This document shows positions 8,191 to 16,337 of a DNA stretch of 64,000 bases, one piece after another. Numbering within the stretch: the stretch's first letter is position 1; every line of letters begins with the position of its first letter. The position numbers and the translations under genes were made by a program. The stretch comes from JAZDIU01 sp043804635 (GTDB lineage: Bacteria > Chloroflexota > Dehalococcoidia > Dehalococcoidales > UBA2162), in NCBI GenBank assembly GCA_043804635.1, contig JAZDIU010000089.1, positions 14,589 through 78,588 on the forward strand, read 5' to 3'. Below the pieces are notes generated by a model. It was not told the origin of the DNA. It saw nothing but the letters and a program-made list of their open reading frames with translations, and made no database searches.

Positions 8191-9186
8191 TTATATAGTC
8201 TGGACCGGGGGCGCAACTTCCTGGAAAAGCCACGTCGAGAGGTAGCGTTCTCCGGTATCCGGTAAAATAACTACGATAAGTTTCCCCTCGTTCTCCTGCC
8301 TTTTAGCTACTTCTAATGCTGCCCAGGTAGCGGCTCCCGAGGATATACCGGCGAGGATACCTTCTTCTTTAGCTAATCTTCTTGCCATTGTACCGGCGTC
8401 TTCATTAGCCACTTTTATAATCTCATCGACTAGTTCTTTCTTCAAGACATCAGGGACAAAACCAGCACCGATTCCCTGAATCTTATGTGGGCCCGGCTTT
8501 CCTCCGGAAAGCACAGGAGAAGCGGCCGGCTCGACGGCTACAGCTTTGAACCCCGGTTTTCTATTTTTTAATGCTTCGGCGACACCGGTAATCGTACCGC
8601 CGGTGCCGACACCGGCGACCACTATGTCTACTTTGCCATCGGTATCCCGCCAGATTTCTTCGGCGGTGGTCAGGCGGTGAATCTCCGGGTTCGCCGGATT
8701 TTTGAACTGCTGTGGCATAAATGAATTGGGATTTTCTGCCACCAGTTGCTCGGCTTTCTTAATGGCTCCGGTCATTCCTTCGGCACCGGGAGTTAATACA
8801 AGCTGGGCACCGAGGACGGAGAGTAGCTGGCGGCGCTCCATAGACATAGTATCCGGCATTGTTAAAATTAGCTTATAGCCGCGTGCGGCGCAAACAAAGG
8901 CCAGAGCAATGCCGGTATTGCCGCTGGTCGGCTCGATAATCGTAGTTTTGTCTTTGATGAGTCCTTTCTCTTCGGCATCCGCAATCATCGCCACGCCAAT
9001 CCGGTCCTTAACGCTGCTTAATGGGTTGAAGGACTCCAGTTTAGCTACTACCTGTGCTTTGGTTCCTTTTGTTACCCGGTTGAGTCTAACCAGCGGCGTA
9101 TTGCCGATTAGCTCAGTAGAGTCCCCGGCAATGCCCCTGGTCAGCTTGGGTATTTCTAGCGATTTGTAACGAATTTTTTCTACCAT
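8191..9186 (-). CDS. cysK: Cysteine synthase A (O-acetylserine sulfhydrylase)
   Basis: CysK combines O-acetylserine with sulfide to give cysteine using PLP. The PLP lysine lies in 'NPLSSVKDRIGVAM', the substrate-binding loop is 'PTSGNTGIALAFV', and the phosphate-binding glycine loop is 'GVGTGGTITGVAEAL'. The C-terminal 'LPDTGERYLSTWLF' is diagnostic of CysK/CysM. At 331 residues it is slightly longer than usual, through a short N-terminal extension. It starts 12 bases after the Rrf2 regulator gene, so it is the first target of that operon. The matching serine acetyltransferase, cysE, is at 56.4 kb. Confidence 0.96.
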   Translation of the reverse strand: MVEKIRYKSLEIPKLTRGIAGDSTELIGNTPLVRLNRVTKGTKAQVVAKLESFNPLSSVKDRIGVAMIADAEEKGLIKDKTTIIEPTSGNTGIALAFVCAARGYKLILTMPDTMSMERRQLLSVLGAQLVLTPGAEGMTGAIKKAEQLVAENPNSFMPQQFKNPANPEIHRLTTAEEIWRDTDGKVDIVVAGVGTGGTITGVAEALKNRKPGFKAVAVEPAASPVLSGGKPGPHKIQGIGAGFVPDVLKKELVDEIIKVANEDAGTMARRLAKEEGILAGISSGAATWAALEVAKRQENEGKLIVVILPDTGERYLSTWLFQEVAPPVQTI

Positions 9187-9198
9187 TTTTAATTTCTC

Positions 9199-9642
9199 CT
9201 ATATATAATACATCATTTCGGCTGGTTGAGATTTCTTTTCCTGTCGCTCGATGAGGTCACGTAGAGTCATCGACTCTAAGACCTTGTCTGTAGCTTCTTT
9301 CATTTCGCTCCAGAGCTCGCGGGTAACGCAATCTCTGGAGCGTGAACAGACGCCAGGATTATCAATACATTCCGTTGGAGATGTCGAACCTTCAAGGAGT
9401 CGGATTACAGTGCTGAGGTTTACTTCTTCGGGCCGCCGTGCAAGCCATACGCCGCCTTTTGGTCCTCGGGTGCTTCTTAATATTCCCGTCGTAATCAGTG
9501 GAGTGATAATTCTTTCTAGATAAAGTAAGGAAATCGCCTGTCTCTGGGCGACGTCCTTTAAGAGGACAGGTTTTTCATCGGCTTGAAGGGCAATATCAAG
9601 GAGTGCCCTGGTGCCATATCTTGCTCTCGTCGAAAGTTTCAT
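9199..9642 (-). CDS. Rrf2-family regulator with IscR-like cysteines
   Basis: This 147-residue winged-helix repressor begins 'MKLSTRARYGTRALLDIA', the Rrf2 signature. It has a recognition-helix region 'SLLYLERIITPLITTGI' and a wing 'RSTRGPKGGVWLAR'. Three cysteines in 'ECIDNPGVCSRSRDC' (C-x6-C-x5-C) match the position of the [2Fe-2S] ligands of IscR, so it could sense Fe-S status. Cysteine-responsive CymR lacks this set. It heads the cysK-nifS operon and probably controls it and itself. Its promoter region (9704..9680) is followed by a TACT-gaaat-AGTA palindrome that could be the operator. Confidence 0.92.
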   Translation of the reverse strand: MKLSTRARYGTRALLDIALQADEKPVLLKDVAQRQAISLLYLERIITPLITTGILRSTRGPKGGVWLARRPEEVNLSTVIRLLEGSTSPTECIDNPGVCSRSRDCVTRELWSEMKEATDKVLESMTLRDLIERQEKKSQPAEMMYYI

Positions 9643-9656
9643 TCCGCCTCATTTAT

Positions 9657-9709
9657 TACTATTTCAGTAGACAAAGTATAGAATACCACGGGACAAAATA
9701 TTTCGTCAA
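9657..9709 (-). promoter_or_regulatory. Promoter and possible operator of the rrf2-cysK-nifS operon
   Basis: On the reverse strand, TTGACG (9709..9704) and TATTCT (9685..9680) are 18 bp apart. The palindrome TACT-N5-AGTA spans 9669..9657, between the -10 box and the start codon, where an Rrf2 repressor could bind. The boxes are read by eye. Confidence 0.55.
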
Positions 9710-9753
9710 GAGCTGCGATGCTGAAGGCTGATAACTGAAAACTGATAACTCGT

Positions 9754-11154
9754 TTATAATAAGCTCTTCACCATGTAGTCGCCCTGGCTGGTATAGCTGA
9801 ACTGGGTGCGGTAATATTCTCTGGCACCGACGCCGCTCAGAATTACCATTTGTTTGGCGTGGAATTCTTCCCGGGCGATTCTCTCAGCTTCGACTAATAG
9901 CGCTCTACCCAGCCCTTTATGCTGGGCGGCGGTCTCATTCTGCTCCTGTAAAGGGACTTCGGGACCGTATATATGCAGCTCTCTAATCAGGGCTGTTTTA
10001 TTCTTTTGTTTGAGAGTGGCCGGGGGTTCTTCGACGCTGCTCAGGACATGTCTGTCTTGAATCCTCATTCTCAGCAGGCCGAATAGAGTTTCGTTTTTAT
10101 CTTCGAACGATAGGAAAATTTCTCTGCCCGCCGACGCTTCGTAGTCCGTTCGGACTATTTTCGGTTCACCAACCGTCCAGCCGGTCCGCATCCGGTGTCC
10201 GTATTCACGGCAGCGGATACAGTTACATTCCACCTCGAGTTCTTTCATCCGCTCTCTAACTTCGTTACGCAGTGAGTCTTTGACACCAGCCACGATAAAC
10301 TTCGCCGGAATATCCCGCAGAACCCGGGAAATTCTGACATATTTGGGAACGATAGACTTAATATTGGTTAACAGATCCATCATAGTTTCATTATCGTAAG
10401 GCTGATAACGTCCTGCCCGATACCACCTTTCCAATTCAGTGTCCTGCACAACCATCGTCGGGTAGAGCTTTAAACCATCGGGTCGGAAACGGCTATCGGA
10501 GAACAGGTTTTCCGATAGTTCCAGGTCTTTCATCGGCGTTAAGCCGGGTAATCCGGGCATCCAATGATAATGGACTTTGAAGCCATTCTCTTTGAGTAAG
10601 GCGGTAGCTTTAACCACATCTTCTACAGTATGTTTTCGATTCACCAGCCGGTAGATTTCGTCGTCCAGAGTCTGGATACCCAACTCCACGCGGGTCGTGC
10701 CGAAATCAAGCATCCTGGTGATGTGTTCCGGCTGGCAGAAGTCGGGCCTGGTCTCGATGCATAGTCCGACGCAGCGTTGGTCGGCCGTTTCATTAATTTG
10801 TTTTGCCTGCTCCAGGGAGGTCGATTCAATACTATTGAGTGCGTCATAGCAGTCTTGGATAAACCGGTATTGATATTCTTCCGGTTGAGCCAGAAATGTC
10901 CCCCCCATTATTATCAGCTCGATTTTATCTGTGGGGTGCCCCATCTCCTGCAAGGTTTTTAGTCTGAGTTCCACCTGTTTGCAGGCGTCGTAGCCGCATT
11001 TTATGGCGCGCAATACTGCCGGAGATTCGGGAGTATAGCTTTGCGGCGTATCTGAATAAGTGGGACAATAGATACATTGTCCGGGACACTTTGCCGGCTG
11101 GGTCATCACGGCGATGGGGGTGACACCGGATATTGTCCTGGTAACCTTTCTCAT
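9754..11154 (-). CDS. elp3: Elp3-type tRNA uridine-34 acetyl/carboxymethyltransferase
   Basis: This 466-residue protein has the Elp3 layout: a radical-SAM domain followed by a GNAT acetyltransferase. The Fe-S cysteines are in 'PAKCPGQCIYCPTYSD' near residue 20, followed by the lysine-rich acetyl-CoA/tRNA region. The GNAT domain is at about 370-466 ('HKGLGRALLVEAERIAREE'). Elp3 modifies wobble U34 of tRNA to a carboxymethyl form using acetyl-CoA. Bacterial Elp3 acts alone, without the other Elongator subunits, and the protein from Dehalococcoides mccartyi has been studied structurally. The start ATG has an in-frame stop four codons upstream. It is divergent, with only 23 bp between, from a Trm9-like methyltransferase that would perform the next step of the eukaryotic pathway. 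Confidence 0.95.
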   Translation of the reverse strand: MRKVTRTISGVTPIAVMTQPAKCPGQCIYCPTYSDTPQSYTPESPAVLRAIKCGYDACKQVELRLKTLQEMGHPTDKIELIIMGGTFLAQPEEYQYRFIQDCYDALNSIESTSLEQAKQINETADQRCVGLCIETRPDFCQPEHITRMLDFGTTRVELGIQTLDDEIYRLVNRKHTVEDVVKATALLKENGFKVHYHWMPGLPGLTPMKDLELSENLFSDSRFRPDGLKLYPTMVVQDTELERWYRAGRYQPYDNETMMDLLTNIKSIVPKYVRISRVLRDIPAKFIVAGVKDSLRNEVRERMKELEVECNCIRCREYGHRMRTGWTVGEPKIVRTDYEASAGREIFLSFEDKNETLFGLLRMRIQDRHVLSSVEEPPATLKQKNKTALIRELHIYGPEVPLQEQNETAAQHKGLGRALLVEAERIAREEFHAKQMVILSGVGAREYYRTQFSYTSQGDYMVKSLL

Positions 11155-11177
11155 TGTATAAATAGTCTAGCAGATTT

Positions 11178-11837
11178 ATGGCAGTAAACGATAATTTGAA
11201 GGACATCTTCAACCAAATAGCACCAGGCTGGTACGGCTTCAGACACCGGACCATCTTCCGCAAGGAATTGGAAGAGATGGCGCGACGGTGGCAGAAAGGA
11301 AGGCTGATTAATATCGGCTGCGCCCACGGGCCTGACTTTGTGCCTTTCAAAGAAACTTTCGACCTTTACGGTATCGATTTTTCCAGCGAAATGCTGAAGC
11401 TTGCCCAAAAATATTCTCAAAAATTTAGCTTCACCGCTAAGTTAATTCTGGGTGATATTACCCGGTTGCCTTTTGCCGATGAAGCCTTCGACTGGGCAAC
11501 ATCGGTGGCTACCTATCATCACATAAAAGGTGAGAGAGAAAGAGAGTTAGCTTTTAATGAACTTTGGCGGGTATTAAAGCCAGGCGGAGAAGCCTTTATC
11601 ACCGTCTGGAATCGCTGGCAGCCGAGGTTCTGGTTCAATGGTAAGAAAGTCGCCGTTCCCTGGCGAACAAAGGATAAAGTCCTGAAGCGTTACTATTATC
11701 TTTTCTCTTATGGTGAATTGGAAAAGCTAGCCAGACGGGCTGGATTTAAAGTGCTCAAGTCTTTTCCTGAAAGCTCATATCGGCTGCCGGTTAAACTTTT
11801 TTCCAGGAATATATGTTTGCTGGTGAAGAAGGGTTAG
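11178..11837 (+). CDS. Trm9/ALKBH8-like tRNA-wobble-uridine methyltransferase (predicted)
   Basis: This is a 219-residue class I SAM methyltransferase. The SAM loop is 'LINIGCAHGPDFVPF', motif II is 'YGIDFSSEMLKLAQ', and 'LGDITRLPFADEAFD' is the post-II motif. Two later segments resemble Trm9/ALKBH8 more than generic methyltransferases: 'ATYHHIKGERERELAFNEL' with 'RVLKPGG', and 'VPW' followed by 'RYYYLFSYGELEKLARRAGF'. Trm9-family enzymes esterify the carboxymethyl-U34 made by Elongator. The neighbouring divergent gene here is elp3, which supports that substrate. Archaeal and bacterial homologues of Trm9 are little characterised, so the activity is an inference from motif and context. Confidence 0.8.
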   Translation: MAVNDNLKDIFNQIAPGWYGFRHRTIFRKELEEMARRWQKGRLINIGCAHGPDFVPFKETFDLYGIDFSSEMLKLAQKYSQKFSFTAKLILGDITRLPFADEAFDWATSVATYHHIKGERERELAFNELWRVLKPGGEAFITVWNRWQPRFWFNGKKVAVPWRTKDKVLKRYYYLFSYGELEKLARRAGFKVLKSFPESSYRLPVKLFSRNICLLVKKG

Positions 11838-11865
11838 CAGGGATTCTGATAGTTTCATTGTGGTA

Positions 11866-11924
11866 CGAGATTGCTTCGCCTCCCGATTCGGCTTTAGCCT
11901 CATCGGGATGGTCTCGCAATGACA
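11866..11924. repeat. GTCATTGCGAG-type dispersed repeat, copy 2
   Basis: The forward strand reads CGAGATTGCTTCGCC, a CCCGATTCGG/CATCGGG inner hairpin, then GGTCTCGCAATGAC. It is the mirror orientation of the copy at 5806..5856, with the same outer ends. It fills the gap between the methyltransferase and the transporter gene. Confidence 0.8.
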
Positions 11925-11947
11925 ACATCTGTTAAAATAGAACTAGT

Positions 11948-13186
11948 GTGATTTCCTTAATAATTCTAGCTATCGTCTTTATCCTGATTGCGGTAAGACA
12001 ATTAGGTAATATACGCCTCCAGATATGGCAAATAATGCTCCTGGGTGCTCTGGCGGTGTTGGTTGCCGGAGAAATCTCGCCATTAGATGCATTGAAAGCC
12101 ATCAATCCCGACGTAATGTTTTTCCTGTTCGGTGTTTTCGTAGTCGGGCGGGCGCTGGAAGAAAGCGGCTACCTATCCCGTTTGTCTTACTTACTTTTCA
12201 GAAGAGCTCGGTCGGTCAATAGCCTGATATTTTTCATTCTACTGACGATGGGTATGTTATCGGCTTTCCTGATGAATGACACCCTGGCAATTATCGGCAC
12301 GCCTCTGATGCTGTCACTTGCCAGTAAAAATAACCTGCCGCCTAAAATGCTGTTATTCTCCCTAGCGTTTGCCGTAACCACCGGCAGCGTGATGAGTCCT
12401 ATCGGCAACCCGCAGAACCTGCTGATTGCTATCAATGGTAACGTGGTCAATCCGTTTGTCACCTTTTTCAAGTTTTTGTTGATACCGACTCTGATTAATC
12501 TGGTCGTAACCTACTTTATACTGAGGGTTTTCTTCCGTGGGCATTTCCACCTTGAGCCTTTGAACCACGAAGCCGAGTTGATAAAAGACAGTAAGCTGGC
12601 TACACTTTCAAAAGTATCTTTAATCTTTCTAGTGACTCTTATCGTAGTGAAGATAGCGATGGTATTTCTCGGTTTAGGCATCGATTTCAGGCTGACTTAT
12701 ATTGCCCTGGCATCGTCTCTTCCGATTATTCTGTTTAGCCCTAAAAGGTTCCGGGTAATCAAAGGCATCGATTGGTGCACGCTGGTCTTCTTTGCGGCGA
12801 TGTTCGTGCTTATGGAGAGTGTCTGGCTGTCCGGTTTCTTCCAATCAATTACAAATAGTCTGCATCTGGATTTAACTTCGGTCCCGGTGCTCCTATCGAT
12901 TAGTGCGCTGATTAGTCAATTTATCTCCAATGTGCCGCTGGTAGCCCTGTATTTGCCGGTATTGAGTCACTTGGGAGTATCTACAAAGCAGATGATGGCA
13001 TTAGCCGCTGGTAGCACCATTGCCGGGAATCTTTCCATACTCGGTGCCGCCAGTAACGTGATAATAATACAGAATGCCGAAAAGACAGCCGGGGAAACTA
13101 TCACCTTCTTCGAGTTTATTAAAATAGGCGTGCCATTGACGGCGGTGAATCTGTTGGTTTACTGGGTATATTTGTCTCTATTTTAA
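11948..13186 (+). CDS. ArsB/NhaD/CitM-type ion transporter
   Basis: This 412-residue protein consists almost entirely of hydrophobic helices, about 11 to 12 of them, and belongs to the ion-transporter superfamily that includes ArsB, NhaD and citrate transporters. Two re-entrant-loop signatures are visible: 'FLMNDTLAIIGTPLMLSLAS' with 'SPIGNPQNLLIA' in the first half, and 'FISNVPLVALYLPVLSHLG' with 'GAASNVIIIQNAEK' in the second half. The substrate cannot be told from sequence; arsenite, sodium or a dicarboxylate are all known in the superfamily. The start is GTG with no clear ribosome site. The gene is convergent with coaE and overlaps it by 9 bases. Confidence 0.85.
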   Translation: MISLIILAIVFILIAVRQLGNIRLQIWQIMLLGALAVLVAGEISPLDALKAINPDVMFFLFGVFVVGRALEESGYLSRLSYLLFRRARSVNSLIFFILLTMGMLSAFLMNDTLAIIGTPLMLSLASKNNLPPKMLLFSLAFAVTTGSVMSPIGNPQNLLIAINGNVVNPFVTFFKFLLIPTLINLVVTYFILRVFFRGHFHLEPLNHEAELIKDSKLATLSKVSLIFLVTLIVVKIAMVFLGLGIDFRLTYIALASSLPIILFSPKRFRVIKGIDWCTLVFFAAMFVLMESVWLSGFFQSITNSLHLDLTSVPVLLSISALISQFISNVPLVALYLPVLSHLGVSTKQMMALAAGSTIAGNLSILGAASNVIIIQNAEKTAGETITFFEFIKIGVPLTAVNLLVYWVYLSLF

Positions 13187-13771
13187 GAGCCTCTCCCACT
13201 GCTCTTTTACCTTGGCTTTAAGCTCATCCAGGGTGCCGTCATTATTGATGACAACATCGGCGTATTTTAATCGTTCTTTTTGAGATAACTGGGAGCGGAT
13301 GCGTGCCAGGGTTTGTTCATCAGCCTGGCCGCGTTGCTTTTTAACCCGTTCGATTACCCTGGCTTCAGGCGCTACTGCGACCCAGACTTCGTCGGCTATG
13401 GATGTCCAGTTGGCTTCAATCAAAATGGCGGCTTCGACCACCGCCACTTTCACTCCCTGACGTCGGTATTCTTCAATCTGGGCTTTAATCATTTCGAACA
13501 TCCGGGGGTGCATAATCCGGTTTAACCTTGATAAAGCTTTGGGGTCTTTGAATACTATTTCCGCCAGCTTCTTGCGGTCGATTTCCCCGCTCTGATTGAG
13601 AATCCTTTTGCCGAAAGCGGCCACCGTTTCACGCCAGCCTTCGGTATCAGGCTTATAGGCTTCGTGACCGACTTTATCCGCATCGATAATTACAGCGCCC
13701 AGTTCTTTGAGAAACTGGGCTACCGTGCTTTTACCGCTGCCGATACCGCCGGTTAGTCCGATTACCTTCAT
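13178..13771 (-). CDS. coaE: Dephospho-CoA kinase
   Basis: CoaE phosphorylates dephospho-CoA in the last step of coenzyme A synthesis. In 197 residues it shows the P-loop 'GLTGGIGSGKSTVAQFL', the acceptor-site 'IIDADKVGHEAY', the lid region with 'RVKKQRGQADEQTLARI', and 'ADVVINNDGTLDEL' near the C-terminus. All are standard for the family. It is convergent with the transporter gene, and the two share a few bases at their 3' ends, so the transcripts may overlap. Confidence 0.96.
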   Translation of the reverse strand: MKVIGLTGGIGSGKSTVAQFLKELGAVIIDADKVGHEAYKPDTEGWRETVAAFGKRILNQSGEIDRKKLAEIVFKDPKALSRLNRIMHPRMFEMIKAQIEEYRRQGVKVAVVEAAILIEANWTSIADEVWVAVAPEARVIERVKKQRGQADEQTLARIRSQLSQKERLKYADVVINNDGTLDELKAKVKEQWERLLK

Positions 13772-13782
13772 GTTAGAACCTC

Positions 13783-13849
13783 TGATTTACGATTTACGAT
13801 TTGTGATTGATGAATTCGTAAATCTTATTTCTTAAATCTTAAATCTTCT
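13783..13849. repeat. Dispersed A/T-rich intergenic repeat, copy 2
   Basis: It has the same GATTTACGA...TTCGTAAATC palindrome and TTAAATCT tail as 4868..4930. It sits in the short gap between coaE and comF. Confidence 0.75.
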
Positions 13850-13850
13850 C

Positions 13851-14561
13851 TTAGACTTCTCTAGCAAGGACCAATCCCCAGACCGATTTGGCTCCTGCGG
13901 CTTTCAAAGCTGAGGCACAGGCATCTAGGGTGGCACCGGAGGTAGAAACATCATCGATAAGTATTACTTGCTTACTTTTCAGTTTGTCATTACGACAAGT
14001 AAAAGCGTTAGCGATGTTACTTCGTCTCTCATCTACGGTTAATGTCTTGGCTTGGGGAGAAGTGTGCCGCTCACGAATGAGACAATTATCCGCTACCGGC
14101 AGGCCCGTGAGCTTACCAAGTTGTTTTACCAGCAAACCGGACTGATTATAGCCGCGCTCCTTGAGTCGGCGGGAGTGCAGTGGTACCGGCACTAGCACCT
14201 CTCCAGGGACGGGTTTAGTATTCAGGTAATCCTGCAAGAGCCGGGCTAAAACTGGGGCTAAAGTCCTGATGTTCTGATATTTAAGCTGATGAACGGCTTC
14301 GCTCATTATGCCCTCGAAACGGAATGGTGAGCGGATACCATCTATCGCCGTCTGCCCGCCGATGCAATCCGGGCATAGCACGCCGCTGGCTTGAGGCAAG
14401 CCGCAGAGGGGACAAATGGGGGGCATCAGGCGGGGCAACAAACGCAGACAGGACTGGCAAAGCAGACTGCCTTCTTTTCCACAACCAACGCATCGTTGCG
14501 GGAACAATAAATTAAGCGAAATTTCCCCCAACCTGGCTAGTTGTGGAAGCACACTCGCCAT
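13851..14561 (-). CDS. comF: ComF family phosphoribosyltransferase-like protein
   Basis: This 236-residue protein has an N-terminal double zinc ribbon (CVGCG...CQSC and CPLCG...CPDC) and a C-terminal type I phosphoribosyltransferase fold. The PRPP loop is 'VILIDDVSTSGATLDACASA'. ComF proteins are needed for DNA uptake in competent bacteria; the homologue GntX and relatives have unclear roles. No other competence gene is in the window. It could be cotranscribed with coaE, but the 79-bp gap contains a repeat. Confidence 0.92.
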   Translation of the reverse strand: MASVLPQLARLGEISLNLLFPQRCVGCGKEGSLLCQSCLRLLPRLMPPICPLCGLPQASGVLCPDCIGGQTAIDGIRSPFRFEGIMSEAVHQLKYQNIRTLAPVLARLLQDYLNTKPVPGEVLVPVPLHSRRLKERGYNQSGLLVKQLGKLTGLPVADNCLIRERHTSPQAKTLTVDERRSNIANAFTCRNDKLKSKQVILIDDVSTSGATLDACASALKAAGAKSVWGLVLAREV

Positions 14562-14594
14562 TTGTTTCTGAAACTTCGAGACTGACTATAGAAA

Positions 14595-14825
14595 TTAGGA
14601 GCGGACGCGGTTGTTGTGCAGTGCTCCGCTCATAATGGGTTCGTCTAAATAAACGTCGCCATTCCTGATTTTCAGGTTGAAACCACAATCAGGATTGGTG
14701 CATACCCACGCTTTGTATTGAATGCTTGCTCCCTGGCTGCCGAAATCGGACAGAGGCACCAAGTCTCCGACCTTGCATTTCTGACATTTGGGGAATGTGT
14801 TTTGTTCCACCGGACTACCTCCCAT
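14595..14825 (-). CDS. Small zinc-ribbon protein of unknown function
   Basis: This 76-residue protein has two metal-binding knuckles, 'CQKC' near residue 14 and 'CTNPDC' near residue 42, separated by a beta-rich stretch ('IQYKAWVCTNPDCGFNLKI'). This pattern fits a single zinc ribbon. The C-terminal 25 residues mention no known motif. It lies in the same direction as comF and close to it. No function can be given. Confidence 0.75.
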   Translation of the reverse strand: MGGSPVEQNTFPKCQKCKVGDLVPLSDFGSQGASIQYKAWVCTNPDCGFNLKIRNGDVYLDEPIMSGALHNNRVRS

Positions 14826-14892
14826 CCATAAGTAAATTTGTCCCGATTATACATCAAGATTTGATTCTATGCAAGAGCTTTTAGGCTCTGAT

Positions 14893-15477
14893 TTAGTATT
14901 TAGGATTTATGAGTTTAGTCAGGCTCATTCGGGTATAGATGGAGCCTTGCCGGGTAAGCTGGCTTTTCATCAGGCTGACCGCTTCGACTTTGAAACTGCC
15001 GCCCTCGAACTGGGTGTTGCTAATAAGCTCCCCCAGCTTCTGGCGCTCTTCGAACGAGGCTTCGTTGCGGACACGGCCCAGGGTCAGATGAGGCGAGAAC
15101 GGTCTCGATTCGGGGGTAAAGCCGATTAATTCAAGATTGAAGTCGAGGTTTTGCTTGAGTTTACCTAACGGCTCCAGTTCATCCTGCATTCCTACCCAGA
15201 CTACCTGCACGCGCCTCAAATTGGGGAAAGCACCCAGCTCCTTGACCTCTATCTGGAAAGGCGGTATCTCACGAGCGGACTCCTCCATCGCCTTGGTTAC
15301 CTCGTCGATTTTGTCCGAAGCCACATTGCCCAGGAAGTTCAGCGTCAGGTGAATGTTGTTGGCATCGACCCACTTCACTCCTGAGTTTCTTGCTTTCAAT
15401 TGAGCGATGAGTTTACCCAGTTTACTCTTAATGTCGTCGGGCAGCTCGATGGCGACGAAAGAGCGGATTTCTTCCAT
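14893..15477 (-). CDS. thpR: RNA 2',3'-cyclic phosphodiesterase (2H family)
   Basis: ThpR (LigT) belongs to the 2H phosphoesterases. The two catalytic H-x-T/S-x motifs are 'IHLTLNFLG' (near residue 45) and 'PHLTLGRVRNEA' (near residue 128), in a 194-residue protein of normal length. These enzymes hydrolyse 2',3'-cyclic phosphates on RNA ends and can ligate tRNA halves in vitro. The start codon overlaps, within 2 bases, the end of the upstream amidohydrolase gene, so the two are translationally coupled. Confidence 0.93.
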   Translation of the reverse strand: MEEIRSFVAIELPDDIKSKLGKLIAQLKARNSGVKWVDANNIHLTLNFLGNVASDKIDEVTKAMEESAREIPPFQIEVKELGAFPNLRRVQVVWVGMQDELEPLGKLKQNLDFNLELIGFTPESRPFSPHLTLGRVRNEASFEERQKLGELISNTQFEGGSFKVEAVSLMKSQLTRQGSIYTRMSLTKLINPKY

Positions 15478-15478
15478 T

Positions 15479-16324
15479 CTAAGCTCCTATCCTAAGCAGC
15501 TTTTGAGCGTTGCCGTAGAGAATGAGCCGCTCCGTTTCCGGAGGCAGGTTTAGCGACTTAATCTCTCTGAGAAGTCGGCTGGGTTTAAGCAAGGGGAAGT
15601 CAGTGCCGAAGAGGATTTTATCGGCGCCGACCAACTGGATAGCTTGAGCATATATCTCGGGAGTGTAGAGGAACGGCGAAGCGGCGGAATCGAAATAGAC
15701 GTTAGCCAGGGCTTTTTTGACTTCGGGCATCAGGGCATAAAAGGGCAGGCCGCCGCCCCAGTGAGCACAGACGATGGGCAAATCGGGGTAGGCGGTAATG
15801 AGGGGATAAAGCATGCCGGGGGTAATCATCCCCTTGCCCGGATAGATGTGGCCCACTGGCTCCGAGGTGTGGGTAAGAAGAATGAGATTGTGTTTAGAGA
15901 TGGTCCCGATGAAGGGCTTCATTACCTTTTCGTCGTTGAAAGCCAGACCTTGAGCGTCGGGCCTGATTTCGCCCACGCCTTTTATGCCGCCTTTGACACA
16001 GCGCTCGATTTCAACCAGGGCGGCTTCGAGGGAGCGAGGCTGGACGGTGCAGAAGCCTATCAGACGCTTCGGGTAGCGGGCGATAGATTCCAGAATGTAG
16101 TCGTTGGTCTCGACGCACAGCTCGTGGCTGTTCCAGCCGATGTTGAGGACGACCGAGATATCGATGCCCTCTGCATCCATATTGGCGATGAGCTCCTCGG
16201 CGGTGGCGACTTTAGCCTTGGGCGAGGAGTAGAGGGTGGTAAAGGCGGGGTCTTTATCGATATAGCGGTCGCGGTTTTCCTTGAGTTTTGGAGAGAAGAT
16301 ATGGGTGTGAAAGTCAATAATCAT
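15479..16324 (-). CDS. Metal-dependent amidohydrolase (TIM-barrel, ACMSD-like)
   Basis: The protein opens with the metal-binding 'MIIDFHTHIFSPKL' of the amidohydrolase superfamily. It continues with 'LTHTSEPVGHIYPG', 'VCAHWGGGLPF' and 'ILFGTDFPLLKPSRL', which supply the remaining metal-binding His and Asp. It is closest in style to ACMSD/decarboxylase-type 'amidohydrolase 2' proteins; the substrate is unknown. The start is placed at the ATG at 16324 because a purine-rich site precedes it and an upstream extension would run into the kinase gene. It follows the kinase by 13 bp and precedes thpR. Confidence 0.88.
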   Translation of the reverse strand: MIIDFHTHIFSPKLKENRDRYIDKDPAFTTLYSSPKAKVATAEELIANMDAEGIDISVVLNIGWNSHELCVETNDYILESIARYPKRLIGFCTVQPRSLEAALVEIERCVKGGIKGVGEIRPDAQGLAFNDEKVMKPFIGTISKHNLILLTHTSEPVGHIYPGKGMITPGMLYPLITAYPDLPIVCAHWGGGLPFYALMPEVKKALANVYFDSAASPFLYTPEIYAQAIQLVGADKILFGTDFPLLKPSRLLREIKSLNLPPETERLILYGNAQKLLRIGA

Positions 16325-16337
16325 CCGAGCCTCTCTC

